64,000 bases of DNA, taken from Polaribacter sp. Z022 (GTDB lineage Bacteria > Bacteroidota > Bacteroidia > Flavobacteriales > Flavobacteriaceae). The notes below the pieces were generated by a model. The model ran no database searches, was not told the DNA's origin, and was given only the letters and a program-made list of their open reading frames with translations. The stretch covers positions 62,001 through 126,000 of the forward strand of contig NZ_JALCZO010000005.1 of the NCBI RefSeq assembly GCF_023555495.1. Reading direction: 5' to 3'. Positions 26,944 to 35,378 of the stretch are shown here, piece by piece (the first letter of the stretch is position 1; every line of letters begins with the position of its first letter). Both the position numbers and the translations under genes were made by a program.

Positions 26944-26972
26944 AAAAGAGAAGCTTGTTAAGCTTCTCTTTT
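26944..26972. terminator. terminator between CBS gene and exonuclease gene
   Basis: The stem AAAAGAGAAGCTT pairs with AAGCTTCTCTTTT around a short GTT loop. The hairpin overlaps the last codons of the convergent exonuclease gene (stop at 26958). Confidence 0.75.
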
Positions 26973-28313
26973 CTTTATGTAAGCAGTTAATATTCTTTGA
27001 ATATCTCTATTATCTTTTTGTGGTTGAATAAAGAACTGAAAATCTTCAGGGTTTTTTAGTTGGTTTGATTGTGCTATATCTAAATACCCAAAACCTTGAT
27101 AAATTCCATCTAAAATAAGAGCAAAACCAATTTCGTTTTCGGTTCTACCTTTTTCTTTTAATACTAAATTTTCAGCACCAATACCAATAGATTTTATGGC
27201 TTTTTGTACTCTAATATTATAATCTTCAACAGATTCTTTATTACAACAAATACCTTTGCATTCTTTTATTTGATAATGAAAACAACCTGAAACATTGGTT
27301 TGTAAATGACAATATTTTGGACACAATTCAAACTCAGAACATAGGTTTTCTATATAAGTTCTTGCTTCTCCAATAGAGTAAAATTTCATTAATGGATTTG
27401 GAATTAATTTTAACCTGTTTGTAGCCAAATGAATAATTCCTTTTTGATCTTCATAAGAAAACAAACCAACAGCTTCACTTGCTCTTCTTTGTGCTCTATT
27501 AAATTTAGGGTATATGTGTTTTATTTCTGCAGATTCGTGTAATAAAGCTAGTAATTCACTACCCGTTTTTGTGTAAGAAATATCTGCAGTTTCTAAACAC
27601 ATTGTTTGCTCTTTTTTCTTTTTATCGTAAAAATGACTGATAACTCGTTGCTTAATATTATTGGCTTTACCAACATAAATTATTTCTTTTTCTATGTTTT
27701 TAAAGTAATATACGCCAAATGTTTCTGGTAAGTTATCAACTACTTTTTTGTCTAATAATGGAGGTAAAGTTGCTTGTCTAGATTTAGGATTTAAAAAAGA
27801 ATTAATTGTAAAATTATTATCTCTTTCAATTAATCTTCTAAATAATTCTGTAGTAGCTTCAGCATCTCCTTTTGCTCTGTGTCTACCATTTATTGCAATA
27901 TTTTCTACAGAACAAATATTACCCAAACTGTAAGAATTTAAACCAGGAATAATCTTTCTTGACAAACGAACAGTACATAGCTTTTTTCGTTTAAAATCGA
28001 ACCCTAAGTTTTTAAATTCTTCTTGTATAATGTTATAATCGAAATTTACATTATGAGCCACAAAAATGGTGTCTTTTGTAATTTCTTCAACCTTTCTTGC
28101 TATTTCATAAAACTTTGGAGCATTTCTTACCATAGCATTTGTAATACCAGTAAGATTTGTAATAAAAGGAGGAATGTTTTGCTCTGGGTTTACTAAAGAA
28201 GTAAACTCATCAATAACAGTTTTTCCATCAAAAACAAAAATGGATATTTCGGTTATTTTAGAACCTTTATATCCATTTCCTGTTGTTTCTATGTCTATTA
28301 CTGTATATAGCAA
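26958..28313 (-). CDS. DnaQ-like 3'-5' exonuclease fused to a UvrC-type GIY-YIG nuclease
   Basis: This 451-residue protein joins two nuclease domains. The N-terminal DEDDh exonuclease has VIDIETTG (residues 5-12), the second motif AHNVNFDY and the third HRAKGDAEAT. The GIY-YIG domain begins near residue 200 (GVYYFKN ... IIYVGKANNIKQRV), followed by the cysteine-rich segment (SGCFHYQIKECKGICC) known from UvrC/Cho relatives. The C-terminal UvrC endonuclease domain is absent. Such DnaQ-GIY-YIG fusions are known in Bacteroidota and probably act in DNA repair. The start is TTG at 28313, directly after the rpe TAA and in the same frame; the conserved motif begins at once and no nearby ATG exists. 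Confidence 0.88.
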   Translation of the reverse strand: MLYTVIDIETTGNGYKGSKITEISIFVFDGKTVIDEFTSLVNPEQNIPPFITNLTGITNAMVRNAPKFYEIARKVEEITKDTIFVAHNVNFDYNIIQEEFKNLGFDFKRKKLCTVRLSRKIIPGLNSYSLGNICSVENIAINGRHRAKGDAEATTELFRRLIERDNNFTINSFLNPKSRQATLPPLLDKKVVDNLPETFGVYYFKNIEKEIIYVGKANNIKQRVISHFYDKKKKEQTMCLETADISYTKTGSELLALLHESAEIKHIYPKFNRAQRRASEAVGLFSYEDQKGIIHLATNRLKLIPNPLMKFYSIGEARTYIENLCSEFELCPKYCHLQTNVSGCFHYQIKECKGICCNKESVEDYNIRVQKAIKSIGIGAENLVLKEKGRTENEIGFALILDGIYQGFGYLDIAQSNQLKNPEDFQFFIQPQKDNRDIQRILTAYIKKREA

Positions 28314-28970
28314 TTATGCAATAATATTTTTTAAATCTGCTATTGTTTCTGTTGGGTTTTCTGCTCCAAAAACATAACTACCAGCTACTAAAACATTTGC
28401 TCCAGCTTCTATTAATTTGTTAGCGTTTTTGTTTGTAACTCCACCATCTATTTCTATTTGACAAGAAGATTCTGTAAACTCGATTAAGTGTTTTAACTGA
28501 CTTACTTTTTTGTATGTGTTCTCTATAAAAGACTGTCCTCCAAAACCTGGATTTACACTCATAATACAAACTAAATCTAAATCTTCAATAATGTCTTCTA
28601 AAACTGCTATTGGTGTGTGTGGGTTTAGTGCAACTCCTGCTTTCATTCCTGCAGCTTTTATTGCTTGTATTGTTCTGTGTAAATGGGTACAAGCTTCATA
28701 ATGTACCGTTAAAACATCTGCACCTAAATCTGCAAAAGTTTGTATGTACTGATCTGGGTTTACAATCATTAAATGAACATCAATTGTTTTAGTTGCATGT
28801 TTTGCAATTGCTTTTAAAACAGGCATTCCAAAAGAAATGTTTGGTACAAAAACACCATCCATAATATCAATATGAAACCAATCTGCTTCACTATTGTTTA
28901 CCATTTCTATGTCTCTTTGTAGGTTAGCAAAATCTGCTGCTAAAACTGAAGGTGCAATTAAATTACTCAT
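28314..28970 (-). CDS. rpe: ribulose-phosphate 3-epimerase
   Basis: This TIM-barrel enzyme of the pentose phosphate pathway interconverts ribulose 5-phosphate and xylulose 5-phosphate. The 218-residue sequence shows APSVLAADFANL at the N-terminus, the metal-binding HIDIMDGVFVPNISFG, DVHLMI, MSVNPGFGGQSF and EIDGGV. Its stop codon is immediately followed, in frame, by the TTG of the exonuclease gene. Confidence 0.96.
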   Translation of the reverse strand: MSNLIAPSVLAADFANLQRDIEMVNNSEADWFHIDIMDGVFVPNISFGMPVLKAIAKHATKTIDVHLMIVNPDQYIQTFADLGADVLTVHYEACTHLHRTIQAIKAAGMKAGVALNPHTPIAVLEDIIEDLDLVCIMSVNPGFGGQSFIENTYKKVSQLKHLIEFTESSCQIEIDGGVTNKNANKLIEAGANVLVAGSYVFGAENPTETIADLKNIIA

Positions 28971-29059
28971 TAGGTTACTATTGTGTTGTGGTTTTTATTT
29001 TGCAAAGGTAATTAAATGGTTAGTTGATAAAAGAATATGAAGCGAATAATTTTTAAATA

Positions 29060-29135
29060 GGTTTAGCCCTGATTGAAGTGGCATCCTTTTTTGAAGAATG
29101 AGAAAAAGATATAACGTAAAGCAGGAAATAGCTTC
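29060..29135 (+). repeat. conserved hairpin element, copy B
   Basis: This is the second copy of the element at 4705-4785, in opposite orientation on the chromosome. Both arms are nearly identical to copy A (the GTTTAGCCCTGATTGAA arm and the AAAGCAGGAAAT.GCTTC arm), while the tip differs (TTGAAGAATGAG here). It lies between rpe and the sigma factor gene with its 3' end pointing at the sigma gene's terminator. Confidence 0.75.
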
Positions 29136-29172
29136 AAAAAAAAACTCTCAAAAATGAATTTGAGAGTTTTAA
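29136..29172 (-). terminator. terminator of the primary sigma factor gene
   Basis: On the minus strand AAAACTCTCAAA pairs with TTTGAGAGTTTT and ends in a T9 run, 20 bases after the sigma gene stop. Confidence 0.85.
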
Positions 29173-29191
29173 TTTTTATGATATGTAATGA

Positions 29192-30055
29192 TTAACCTAA
29201 GTATGTCATTAATATTTTAGATCTAGAAGTATGTTTTAATCTTCTAATTGCTTTTTCTTTAATTTGACGAACACGCTCACGAGTTAAATCGAAAGTTTCT
29301 CCAATTTCTTCTAAAGTCATTGGTTGGTGTTCTCCTAAGCCAAAGTATAATTTTACAACATCTGCTTCTCTTGGAGTTAATGTTTCTAAGGCTCTGTTAA
29401 TTTCTATTCTTAAAGATTCGTGTAATAAAACTCTATCTGGGTTTGGTGACTCACCAGAGTTTAATACATCGTATAAATTAGAATCTTCACCTTCAATTAA
29501 TGGAGCATCCATAGATACATGGCGTCCTGAATTTTTCATAGATTCTTTTACGTCATTAACAGTCATGTCTAATTTCTTAGCAATTTCTTCTGCAGAAGGA
29601 GGACGCTCGTTTTCTTGTTCTAAGAAAGCGTACATTTTGTTAATTTTATTAATAGAACCAATTTTATTTAAAGGTAAACGTACAATTCTAGATTGTTCTG
29701 CTAATGCTTGTAAAATAGATTGACGAATCCACCAAACAGCATAAGAAATAAACTTAAAACCACGAGTTTCATCAAAACGTTTTGCAGCTTTAATTAAACC
29801 TAAGTTACCTTCATTAATTAAATCTGGTAATGTTAATCCTTGGTTTTGGTATTGTTTTGCTACAGAAACAACAAATCTTAAATTGGCTTTTGTTAATTTT
29901 TCTAAAGCTCTTTGGTCTCCGGCTTTAATAAGTTGAGCTAATTCTACTTCTTCATCTGCAGTAATTAGGTCTACTTTTCCAATTTCTTGTAAATATTTAT
30001 CTAATGATGCAGTTTCTCTATTTGTAACCTGCTTGGTAATTTTAAGTTGTCTCAT
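29192..30055 (-). CDS. rpoD: primary RNA polymerase sigma factor (sigma-70, Bacteroidota type)
   Basis: This 287-residue sigma factor has a short N-terminus without region 1.1, as in the Bacteroidota housekeeping sigma, which recognises TAnnTTTG at -7. Region 1.2 is [15 protein letters not shown], region 2 is [18 protein letters not shown]...[16 protein letters not shown], region 3 follows, and region 4 is [16 protein letters not shown] ... [19 protein letters not shown]. The N-terminus starts [19 protein letters not shown], the usual form in flavobacteria. It has its own terminator and presumably its own promoter, which I could not place with certainty in the 200-base gap upstream. Confidence 0.96.
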   Translation of the reverse strand: MRQLKITKQVTNRETASLDKYLQEIGKVDLITADEEVELAQLIKAGDQRALEKLTKANLRFVVSVAKQYQNQGLTLPDLINEGNLGLIKAAKRFDETRGFKFISYAVWWIRQSILQALAEQSRIVRLPLNKIGSINKINKMYAFLEQENERPPSAEEIAKKLDMTVNDVKESMKNSGRHVSMDAPLIEGEDSNLYDVLNSGESPNPDRVLLHESLRIEINRALETLTPREADVVKLYFGLGEHQPMTLEEIGETFDLTRERVRQIKEKAIRRLKHTSRSKILMTYLG

Positions 30056-30254
30056 TTAATTATCTAGGTAGATTTAAGGATTAATATGATGTCACATTTA
30101 ATTATACGTTAGAGTTTAAATAAATGTTACAAAAAAGTTTATTTTTTTTTAAATGCTCTTTTTTTACCATTCAACGATTAAATATTACAGCTAAACTTTT
30201 TTTTTCTTTTTGAGGTGACTTATTGTATTTATTTGTGTCATAAATATAACCGAA

Positions 30255-30821
30255 TTGAAAACACTTGTATTAAAAAAGCTTACAGACGAAGATTTAGTCT
30301 TTAAAATTATAGAAACAAATAATGCTAAATTATTTGCTGAATTATATGACAGATTTTCTAAAGTTGTTTTTAATAAATGTTATGGTTTTTCTAAAAGTAA
30401 AGAAGAAGCAGAAGATTTAACACATGATGTTTTTGTTAGGCTATTTGTGAAGCTAAGAACCTTTAAAGGTAATTCTAAGTTTTCTACATGGTTATATTCT
30501 TTTACATACAATTTTTGTGTAAATTATGTTCAAAGAAATGCCTATAAGAAAAAAGAAAAAATTACGGTTGTTACAGATCAAATTAAGGATGATGCTTTTG
30601 AAGAAATTGATGATGCTACATTATTAGATTTAAAGTCTGATAAATTAGCAAAAGTTTTAACTTTATTAGAGCCAGAAGAAAAAATGATTTTATTAATGAA
30701 ATATCAAGATGATATGAAAATTAAAGAAATTATGGAAGCTTTACAAGTTGGTGAAAGTGCAGTTAAAATGAGAATTAAAAGAGCAAAAGCAAAGGTTTTA
30801 AAAATTTATGATGAGCTGTAA
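30255..30821 (+). CDS. ECF-type RNA polymerase sigma factor
   Basis: This 188-residue sigma-70 family protein has only regions 2 and 4. Region 2 is seen in LFAELYDRFSKVVFNKCYGF and EEAEDLTHDVFVRLF, with KFSTWLYSFTYNFCVNYVQRN. Region 4 is LLEPEEKMILLMKYQDDMKIKEI ... GESAVKMRIKRAKAK. The start is TTG: stops lie just upstream in frame and there is no early ATG. A small protein follows 5 bases later instead of a membrane anti-sigma factor. The regulon and signal are unknown. Confidence 0.9.
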   Translation: MKTLVLKKLTDEDLVFKIIETNNAKLFAELYDRFSKVVFNKCYGFSKSKEEAEDLTHDVFVRLFVKLRTFKGNSKFSTWLYSFTYNFCVNYVQRNAYKKKEKITVVTDQIKDDAFEEIDDATLLDLKSDKLAKVLTLLEPEEKMILLMKYQDDMKIKEIMEALQVGESAVKMRIKRAKAKVLKIYDEL

Positions 30822-30826
30822 AAAAT

Positions 30827-31015
30827 ATGAAAAATTCTTTTAAGAAAATCCTCACAAACCATGAGGTCCCTAAAGTTCTAAAGAACAAAATACTAGATGA
30901 TATTGGCATGATTAGACTTACGTTTGACATTGCTGATATTTTTTTAATGAAATATCCAGGTACAATTTCCGACTATTATATTAGTCAAGAAATGGTAAAT
31001 TCTGCAAAAAAATGA
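30827..31015 (+). CDS. small protein downstream of ECF sigma factor, unknown
   Basis: I do not recognise this 62-residue soluble protein (MKNSFKKILTNHEV...). It has no membrane helix, no zinc motif and no anti-sigma signature. It starts 5 bases after the sigma factor stop with ATG and is followed by hairpins and a terminator, so it is almost certainly co-transcribed. The acidic/hydrophobic middle (IGMIRLTFDIADIFLMKYPG) could form a helix that binds a partner; a role in controlling the sigma factor is only a guess. Confidence 0.65.
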   Translation: MKNSFKKILTNHEVPKVLKNKILDDIGMIRLTFDIADIFLMKYPGTISDYYISQEMVNSAKK

Positions 31016-31030
31016 TTAACTTAAAGACTT

Positions 31031-31076
31031 GATAGAGAGTTGGGGGACAATCTATCATTAGTGATATTTTTATCAC
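31031..31076 (+). other. two consecutive short hairpins after the sigma factor operon
   Basis: GATAGA (31031) can pair with TCTATC (ending 31056) around a G-rich loop, and GTGATA pairs with TATCAC at 31061-31076. They stand in front of the intrinsic terminator at 31077. They may only be part of the 3' UTR; no known RNA family is recognised. Confidence 0.4.
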
Positions 31077-31108
31077 AAAAAAAGAGACCGTGAAAACGGT
31101 CTCTTTTG
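31077..31108. terminator. bidirectional intrinsic terminator
   Basis: AAAAGAGACCGT pairs with ACGGTCTCTTTT, with an A run before it. It lies between the convergent sigma factor operon and the deoxynucleoside kinase gene. Confidence 0.85.
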
Positions 31109-31128
31109 AATTTTAATAAGTTTTTTAT

Positions 31129-31743
31129 TTAGAAAAGCCCATTAATTTGAGCATCTATTCTATCAATTATATAGCCTAAATCTTCTTGGTTGTCAACAAA
31201 ATCTAAATTGTCTACATCTATTATTAGTAATTTACCTTTTGTGTATTTAGATATCCAAGCTTCATAACGTTCATTTAATCTACTTAAATAATCAATGCTT
31301 ATAGAGTTTTCATAATCTCTTCCTCTTTTATGAATTTGACCTACCAAAGTAGAAATATCTGCACGTAAATAAATTAATAAATCTGGTGGTTTTACTAAAT
31401 TTTCCATTAACTCAAATAAAGAACTATAATTGCTATAATCTCTATTTGTCATTAAACCCATGGCATGTAAATTTGGAGCAAAAATATGAGCATCTTCGTA
31501 TATAGTTCTATCCTGAATAATCTTATTTCCAGATTCTCTTAATTCTAATATTTGACGAAATCTACTATTTAAAAAGTAAACTTGTAAGTTAAAAGACCAA
31601 CGTTCCATTTCTGTATAAAAATCATCTAAATAAGGATTTTCATCTACAGATTCAAAATGTGGTTTCCATTTGTAATGTTTGGCTAATAGTTTGGTTAGCG
31701 TAGTTTTACCTGCGCCAATGTTTCCTGCAATTGCAACGTGCAT
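31129..31743 (-). CDS. deoxynucleoside kinase
   Basis: This 204-residue salvage enzyme phosphorylates deoxynucleosides with ATP. The P-loop is IAGNIGAGKTTL at the N-terminus, followed by ESVDENPYLDDFY, the DRT/ERS-like substrate motif IQDRTIYEDAHIFA, and the lid KRGRDYENSIS. This arrangement fits the deoxyadenosine/deoxyguanosine kinase family. Base specificity cannot be read from the sequence. It is transcribed alone. Confidence 0.92.
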   Translation of the reverse strand: MHVAIAGNIGAGKTTLTKLLAKHYKWKPHFESVDENPYLDDFYTEMERWSFNLQVYFLNSRFRQILELRESGNKIIQDRTIYEDAHIFAPNLHAMGLMTNRDYSNYSSLFELMENLVKPPDLLIYLRADISTLVGQIHKRGRDYENSISIDYLSRLNERYEAWISKYTKGKLLIIDVDNLDFVDNQEDLGYIIDRIDAQINGLF

Positions 31744-31806
31744 AAGTTAAATTCTAATAAGATTAAAAGGGATGCTAAAATAGTAAAAAATATAGACAGA
31801 AATGGC

Positions 31807-32484
31807 TTAACAAATTAATTTATATCCAAAACCTCGCACATTTATAATTTGTATATCAGAATCGCTTTTTAATTTTTTTCTTAATTTACTTATAAAAACA
31901 TCCATACTACGTGCGTTAAAAAAATCATCATTACCCCATAATTTATTTAAAATAAAAGTTCTATCTAAAATTTGATTTTTCTTTTCTTGTAAATGGTATA
32001 GCAATTGAGCTTCTCTACTTGTTAATTGTTGTTTTTCATTTGCAAATAATAATGTTTGTTTGGTGTAGTTAAAAAGGTATTTACCAATTGCTAATTCTTC
32101 AACATTAGTTTTTAATGTTATTCTATTTAATAAAGATTTAATTCTAACAATTAATTCTTCCATAGAAAAAGGTTTTTTTAAATAATCATTTCCTCCAAGA
32201 TTAAACCCTTCTAAAACATCTGATGTTTGCGATTTAGCTGTTAAAAAAATAATAGGTATTGTTTTGTCTGTTTTTCTAATCTCTTTGGCTAAAGTAAAAC
32301 CATCTTTTAAAGGCATCATAACATCTAAAACTAAAATATCTGGTTTTTCTTCTAGATAAATTTTAGATGCTTCTTCTCCATTTAAAGCATGAAAAACAGT
32401 AAAATTTCTAGTTTCTAAACTTTCTTTTACAATCATTCCAAGACTTGCTTCATCTTCAGCTAAAAGAACTTTTATTTTATTCAT
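31807..32484 (-). CDS. OmpR/PhoB-family response regulator
   Basis: This 225-residue DNA-binding response regulator has a receiver domain with phospho-acceptor D54 (VLDVMMPLKDG), an acidic pair near residues 10-12 and K in the FLTAKS/KKPFS region. The C-terminal winged helix contains LTSREAQLLYHL and RSMDVFISKLRKKL and ends NVRGFGYKLIC. Its start lies within the last 8 bases of the histidine kinase gene, so the pair is translationally coupled. Its probable targets are itself and the divergent GLPGLI operon, where repeated TTAAC sites are seen. It may be an RprY-like regulator; this is a weak guess. Confidence 0.94.
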   Translation of the reverse strand: MNKIKVLLAEDEASLGMIVKESLETRNFTVFHALNGEEASKIYLEEKPDILVLDVMMPLKDGFTLAKEIRKTDKTIPIIFLTAKSQTSDVLEGFNLGGNDYLKKPFSMEELIVRIKSLLNRITLKTNVEELAIGKYLFNYTKQTLLFANEKQQLTSREAQLLYHLQEKKNQILDRTFILNKLWGNDDFFNARSMDVFISKLRKKLKSDSDIQIINVRGFGYKLIC

Positions 32485-34051
32485 TTGGAATGTTTATTTT
32501 AAAGATGGTGTTGTTTTTATTTGAAGACAAAGTAATTTTACCAAGATGTTTTTCAATAATTTTTTTACAATAGTACAATCCAATTCCAAAGCCTTTAACG
32601 TTATGAGTATTTCCTTTTGGTACTCTGTAAAATTTATCAAAAACCTTGTCTTGTTGGGTTTTATCAATTCCTTTTCCATTATCTGCAATAGAAATTTCTA
32701 ATGTACTTAAAATTGCGTTTATGTTTATTTCAATATTGTTACCTCCATATTTTATGGCATTATCAATTAAATTAGAAATTACATTTTCAAAATGAAATAC
32801 ATCTACATTAGCATAAATAGGTTTAGTATTTGTTGTAAAAATTAGTTCTTTATTTTGCGTTAGTAACTTGTGTTTGTTTACCAATCTTTCAACAATATCT
32901 ACAACATCTATAGATTCTTTTTTTAGCATTAACTGCTCACTGTCTAAGGTGGCAGTTTCTAATAGTTTTTCTACCATCTGATTCAATTTTTTTAACTGAA
33001 TGGATGACATAGAAATGTATTTTTTTGTTTTGGCAGTATCTTCTAAAGCATTAAAGTTTTCAATAGCTTCAATTGCTGTAGATACTGTTGCAATTGGGGT
33101 TTTAAACTCGTGGGTAATATTACTGATTAAATCATTTTTTATAGCTGCTAAATCTTTTTGCTGATTGATTACTTTTAGTAAATAAAACAAGCAAGAAATA
33201 ATTAAAACAGATAATAAAAGCGATAACAATATACCTGTAGAACTTCTTTTTAAAGCTTCTAAATTAGGGTTGTTGTATTGAAGTTTAAACTCTTCATTTT
33301 GTTTTAAAAAAGTAGATTTTGATGAAATACTGTTTAAAAAACTCTCTGTATTTAATGAGTTTTGAGAAGCATGAAAAAGCGTGTCATGCTTATAGTGATT
33401 AAAAACAAATTTTAACGGAATATTTTTCTTTTCCAATTGATTTTCAATTAAAGAATCTAACTGTTTGTACTCTATAACTTCTGAAGTTACAGATAGAAAA
33501 ATAGGTTTTAAACTCTTAATTAATTTTATGCTATCTGCAGATTTTTTACCCGAAAAATATTTGATACCAGTATGATTATTATGTAAAACTTTTTTTGAAA
33601 TCTTAATTTCAGGTTTTTTGTTTTCAGATAAACCTTTGGCAAAATCTAAGAGTATAGAATCTGTTTTTCTAAAGTCTTCATTATCATCTGTTGTAAAAGA
33701 AATATTGGTAATTTCAAATTTTGATTTTTTAGCAGATGTATCTTTTTTTATAATAGATTTTATTTTTTGAAACTGTTTAGATTTATTAAAAACAGAATCG
33801 AATTTTATATTACTAATGTAGTTAGAATCAGATTTTTTACTATTAATATTTATTATAGTAGTAATTTCTTCTTTTGCCAATTTAGAAAAATATTCTTCTA
33901 TTGCATTGTCTAAACTTAACTGAATTTCATTGGTAACTTGTTGTTTGTTTTCTTCGTAGTTTTTATAATTCCAATAAAACTGTACAGCAATTGTGGTAAC
34001 AATTGTTGCAGTTATAAAATATAAAATCCATTGAAATTTCTTGGTATTCAT
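32477..34051 (-). CDS. sensor histidine kinase with large periplasmic domain
   Basis: This 524-residue inner-membrane kinase has one helix at about 8-29, a periplasmic sensor of about 235 residues rich in Lys and Ser without a family I recognise, and a second helix near 268-290. The HisKA motif is ISNITHEFKTPIATV with phosphorylated H314. The HATPase domain shows NLIDNAIKYGG, ADNGKGID and GFGIGLYY. There is no HAMP domain. It is divergent from the GLPGLI operon. A perfect -7 element lies 5 bases before its ATG, so the mRNA is probably leaderless. Confidence 0.94.
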   Translation of the reverse strand: MNTKKFQWILYFITATIVTTIAVQFYWNYKNYEENKQQVTNEIQLSLDNAIEEYFSKLAKEEITTIININSKKSDSNYISNIKFDSVFNKSKQFQKIKSIIKKDTSAKKSKFEITNISFTTDDNEDFRKTDSILLDFAKGLSENKKPEIKISKKVLHNNHTGIKYFSGKKSADSIKLIKSLKPIFLSVTSEVIEYKQLDSLIENQLEKKNIPLKFVFNHYKHDTLFHASQNSLNTESFLNSISSKSTFLKQNEEFKLQYNNPNLEALKRSSTGILLSLLLSVLIISCLFYLLKVINQQKDLAAIKNDLISNITHEFKTPIATVSTAIEAIENFNALEDTAKTKKYISMSSIQLKKLNQMVEKLLETATLDSEQLMLKKESIDVVDIVERLVNKHKLLTQNKELIFTTNTKPIYANVDVFHFENVISNLIDNAIKYGGNNIEININAILSTLEISIADNGKGIDKTQQDKVFDKFYRVPKGNTHNVKGFGIGLYYCKKIIEKHLGKITLSSNKNNTIFKINIPNE

Positions 34052-34055
34052 AATT

Positions 34056-34063
34056 CAAAGATA
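34056..34063 (-). promoter_or_regulatory. -7 element of the histidine kinase gene
   Basis: TATCTTTG on the minus strand matches TAnnTTTG exactly and ends 5 bases before the ATG at 34051. A normal start site would make the transcript leaderless. Confidence 0.55.
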
Positions 34064-34090
34064 ATCAGTAAAAATTATAAAATCACTTGG

Positions 34091-34115
34091 TTAACACTCG
34101 TTAACACTCATTAAC
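34091..34115 (+). promoter_or_regulatory. triple TTAAC direct repeat, possible response-regulator site
   Basis: TTAAC occurs at 34091, 34101 and 34111, and the first two repeats are extended to TTAACACTC. The 10-bp period places them on one face of the helix, as for OmpR/PhoB-type regulators. They lie about 24 bases before a near-consensus -7 element (GATATTTG, 34139-34146), an activator position for the operon starting at 34176. Confidence 0.55.
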
Positions 34116-34175
34116 TAAGATGTTTTTATTTCTGTAAGATATTTGTAATCGTTAAAAACCAACTAAATCAAAATT

Positions 34176-34511
34176 ATGAAGAAACTATTTTTAATTCTGT
34201 TTGTATTTACTTATTCAACTTTTTATGCTCAAGAAAAACCTGTAGCAGAAATGCATTTTATAGAAAGTACTGTAAAAAGTTTAAAGTTTTCAGTTGATTC
34301 TCCAGAAGAATTTAAAACTATTAATTGGAAAGATATAAAAGATATATTTTCTGAAAATAAAAAAACAGACACAATTTCTATAGGGTTTGAATTAAACAAA
34401 AGCGCTAAAAATAAGCAACAATACAGTTTTTCAATTAAAGGGATTTCTGAAAATGTAGATGGATTGATAAGTCTTTCTAAAAAAGCAATTAAAACTTTAA
34501 ATAAATTATAA
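34176..34511 (+). CDS. small secreted protein heading the GLPGLI operon, unknown
   Basis: I do not recognise this 111-residue protein. It has a signal peptide (MKKLFLILFVFTYSTFYA, cleaved before QEKP) and a soluble mature part of about 92 residues, with the segments VKSLKFSVDSPEEFKTINWK and IGFELNKSAKNKQQYSFSI. It contains no cysteine, so it is neither a lipoprotein nor disulfide-bonded. It is 3 bases upstream of the first GLPGLI gene and is the first gene after the two-component control region. Confidence 0.7.
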   Translation: MKKLFLILFVFTYSTFYAQEKPVAEMHFIESTVKSLKFSVDSPEEFKTINWKDIKDIFSENKKTDTISIGFELNKSAKNKQQYSFSIKGISENVDGLISLSKKAIKTLNKL

Positions 34512-34514
34512 AAA

Positions 34515-35336
34515 ATGAAAAAACTAATATCATTATCAATTTTGTTTGTTACAATTTCTGCTTACGCTCAAAATTTTTCGGGTAAAGCTACTTATAAAAC
34601 TAGCAGAAAATCTAATTTTAAAATTGGAGGAGAAAAATCGACAATGTCTGATGCTCAAAAAAAAGAAATAGAAGCTAGAATAAGAAAAATGAGTCAGAGA
34701 ACTTTTGTTTTAGAATTCGATAAATCTACTTCAATTTATAAAGAAGAAGTAAAACTTAATGCCCCAAAACCACAAATGGGAGGTGTTAGAGTAATGTCTT
34801 TTGGATCTGGTAATTCAGGTGCTTTTTATAAAAACCTTAAAGAAAAAAGATATGCCAATAAAACAGAAATTATGGGAAAAGCTTTTTTAGTAAAAGACTC
34901 CTTACCAAATTACGAATGGCAATTATCTTCAGAAACTAAAAATATTGGTAATTACACTTGCTACAAAGCTACTTTTACAAGAGAAGTAGAAAACGTAAAT
35001 ATGTCTTTAGTTAATGGTGTGCCAAAAGAAGAAAAGAAAATGCAAACAATTGTTACAACTGCTTGGTATACAACTCAAGTTCCTATAAGTAATGGACCAT
35101 CAGATTATCAAGGTTTACCAGGTTTAATCTTAGAAATAAATGATGGAACAACAACAATTGTTTGTACAGAAATTGTAATAAATCCATCAGAAAAAATAAA
35201 AATAATAGAGCCAGAAAAGGGGAAAGTTGTAACCCAAGAAAAGTATGATAAAATTAGTGAGGCTAAGGCAAAAGAAATGATGGAAAGGTTTAAATCTAAA
35301 AACGGTAATGGTATAGAAATTAGAATTGGAGGATAA
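34515..35336 (+). CDS. GLPGLI family protein (first copy)
   Basis: This 273-residue secreted protein has a signal peptide (MKKLISLSILFVTISAYA before QNFS) and the family's namesake motif GLPGLI at residues 200-205, preceded by TTAWYTTQVPISNGPSDYQ. The family (TIGR01200) is defined by this motif and is found in Bacteroidota, often beside TonB-dependent receptors; its function is not known. Compared with the second copy it shares the layout 'AT YKTSRK ... RTFVLEFDKSTSIYKEE', so the pair arose by duplication. It lies 3 bases after the small secreted protein. Confidence 0.88.
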   Translation: MKKLISLSILFVTISAYAQNFSGKATYKTSRKSNFKIGGEKSTMSDAQKKEIEARIRKMSQRTFVLEFDKSTSIYKEEVKLNAPKPQMGGVRVMSFGSGNSGAFYKNLKEKRYANKTEIMGKAFLVKDSLPNYEWQLSSETKNIGNYTCYKATFTREVENVNMSLVNGVPKEEKKMQTIVTTAWYTTQVPISNGPSDYQGLPGLILEINDGTTTIVCTEIVINPSEKIKIIEPEKGKVVTQEKYDKISEAKAKEMMERFKSKNGNGIEIRIGG

Positions 35337-35378
35337 TTTTTAAAGAAAAATTAAACTTTTAGGTTTTATTTAAGTCTT

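Noticed and set aside
26958..28313. Homing endonuclease or mobile GIY-YIG element
   Set aside because: The GIY-YIG domain has the UvrC/Cho-type context and is fused to a DnaQ exonuclease; there is no intron or insertion signature.
31031..31076. Riboswitch or small RNA
   Set aside because: The two short hairpins match no riboswitch I recognise and lie at a 3' end, where ordinary UTR structure is sufficient.
34091..34115. CRISPR-like direct repeats
   Set aside because: The repeats are only 5-9 bases long with 10-base period, far too short for CRISPR; they fit protein binding sites.
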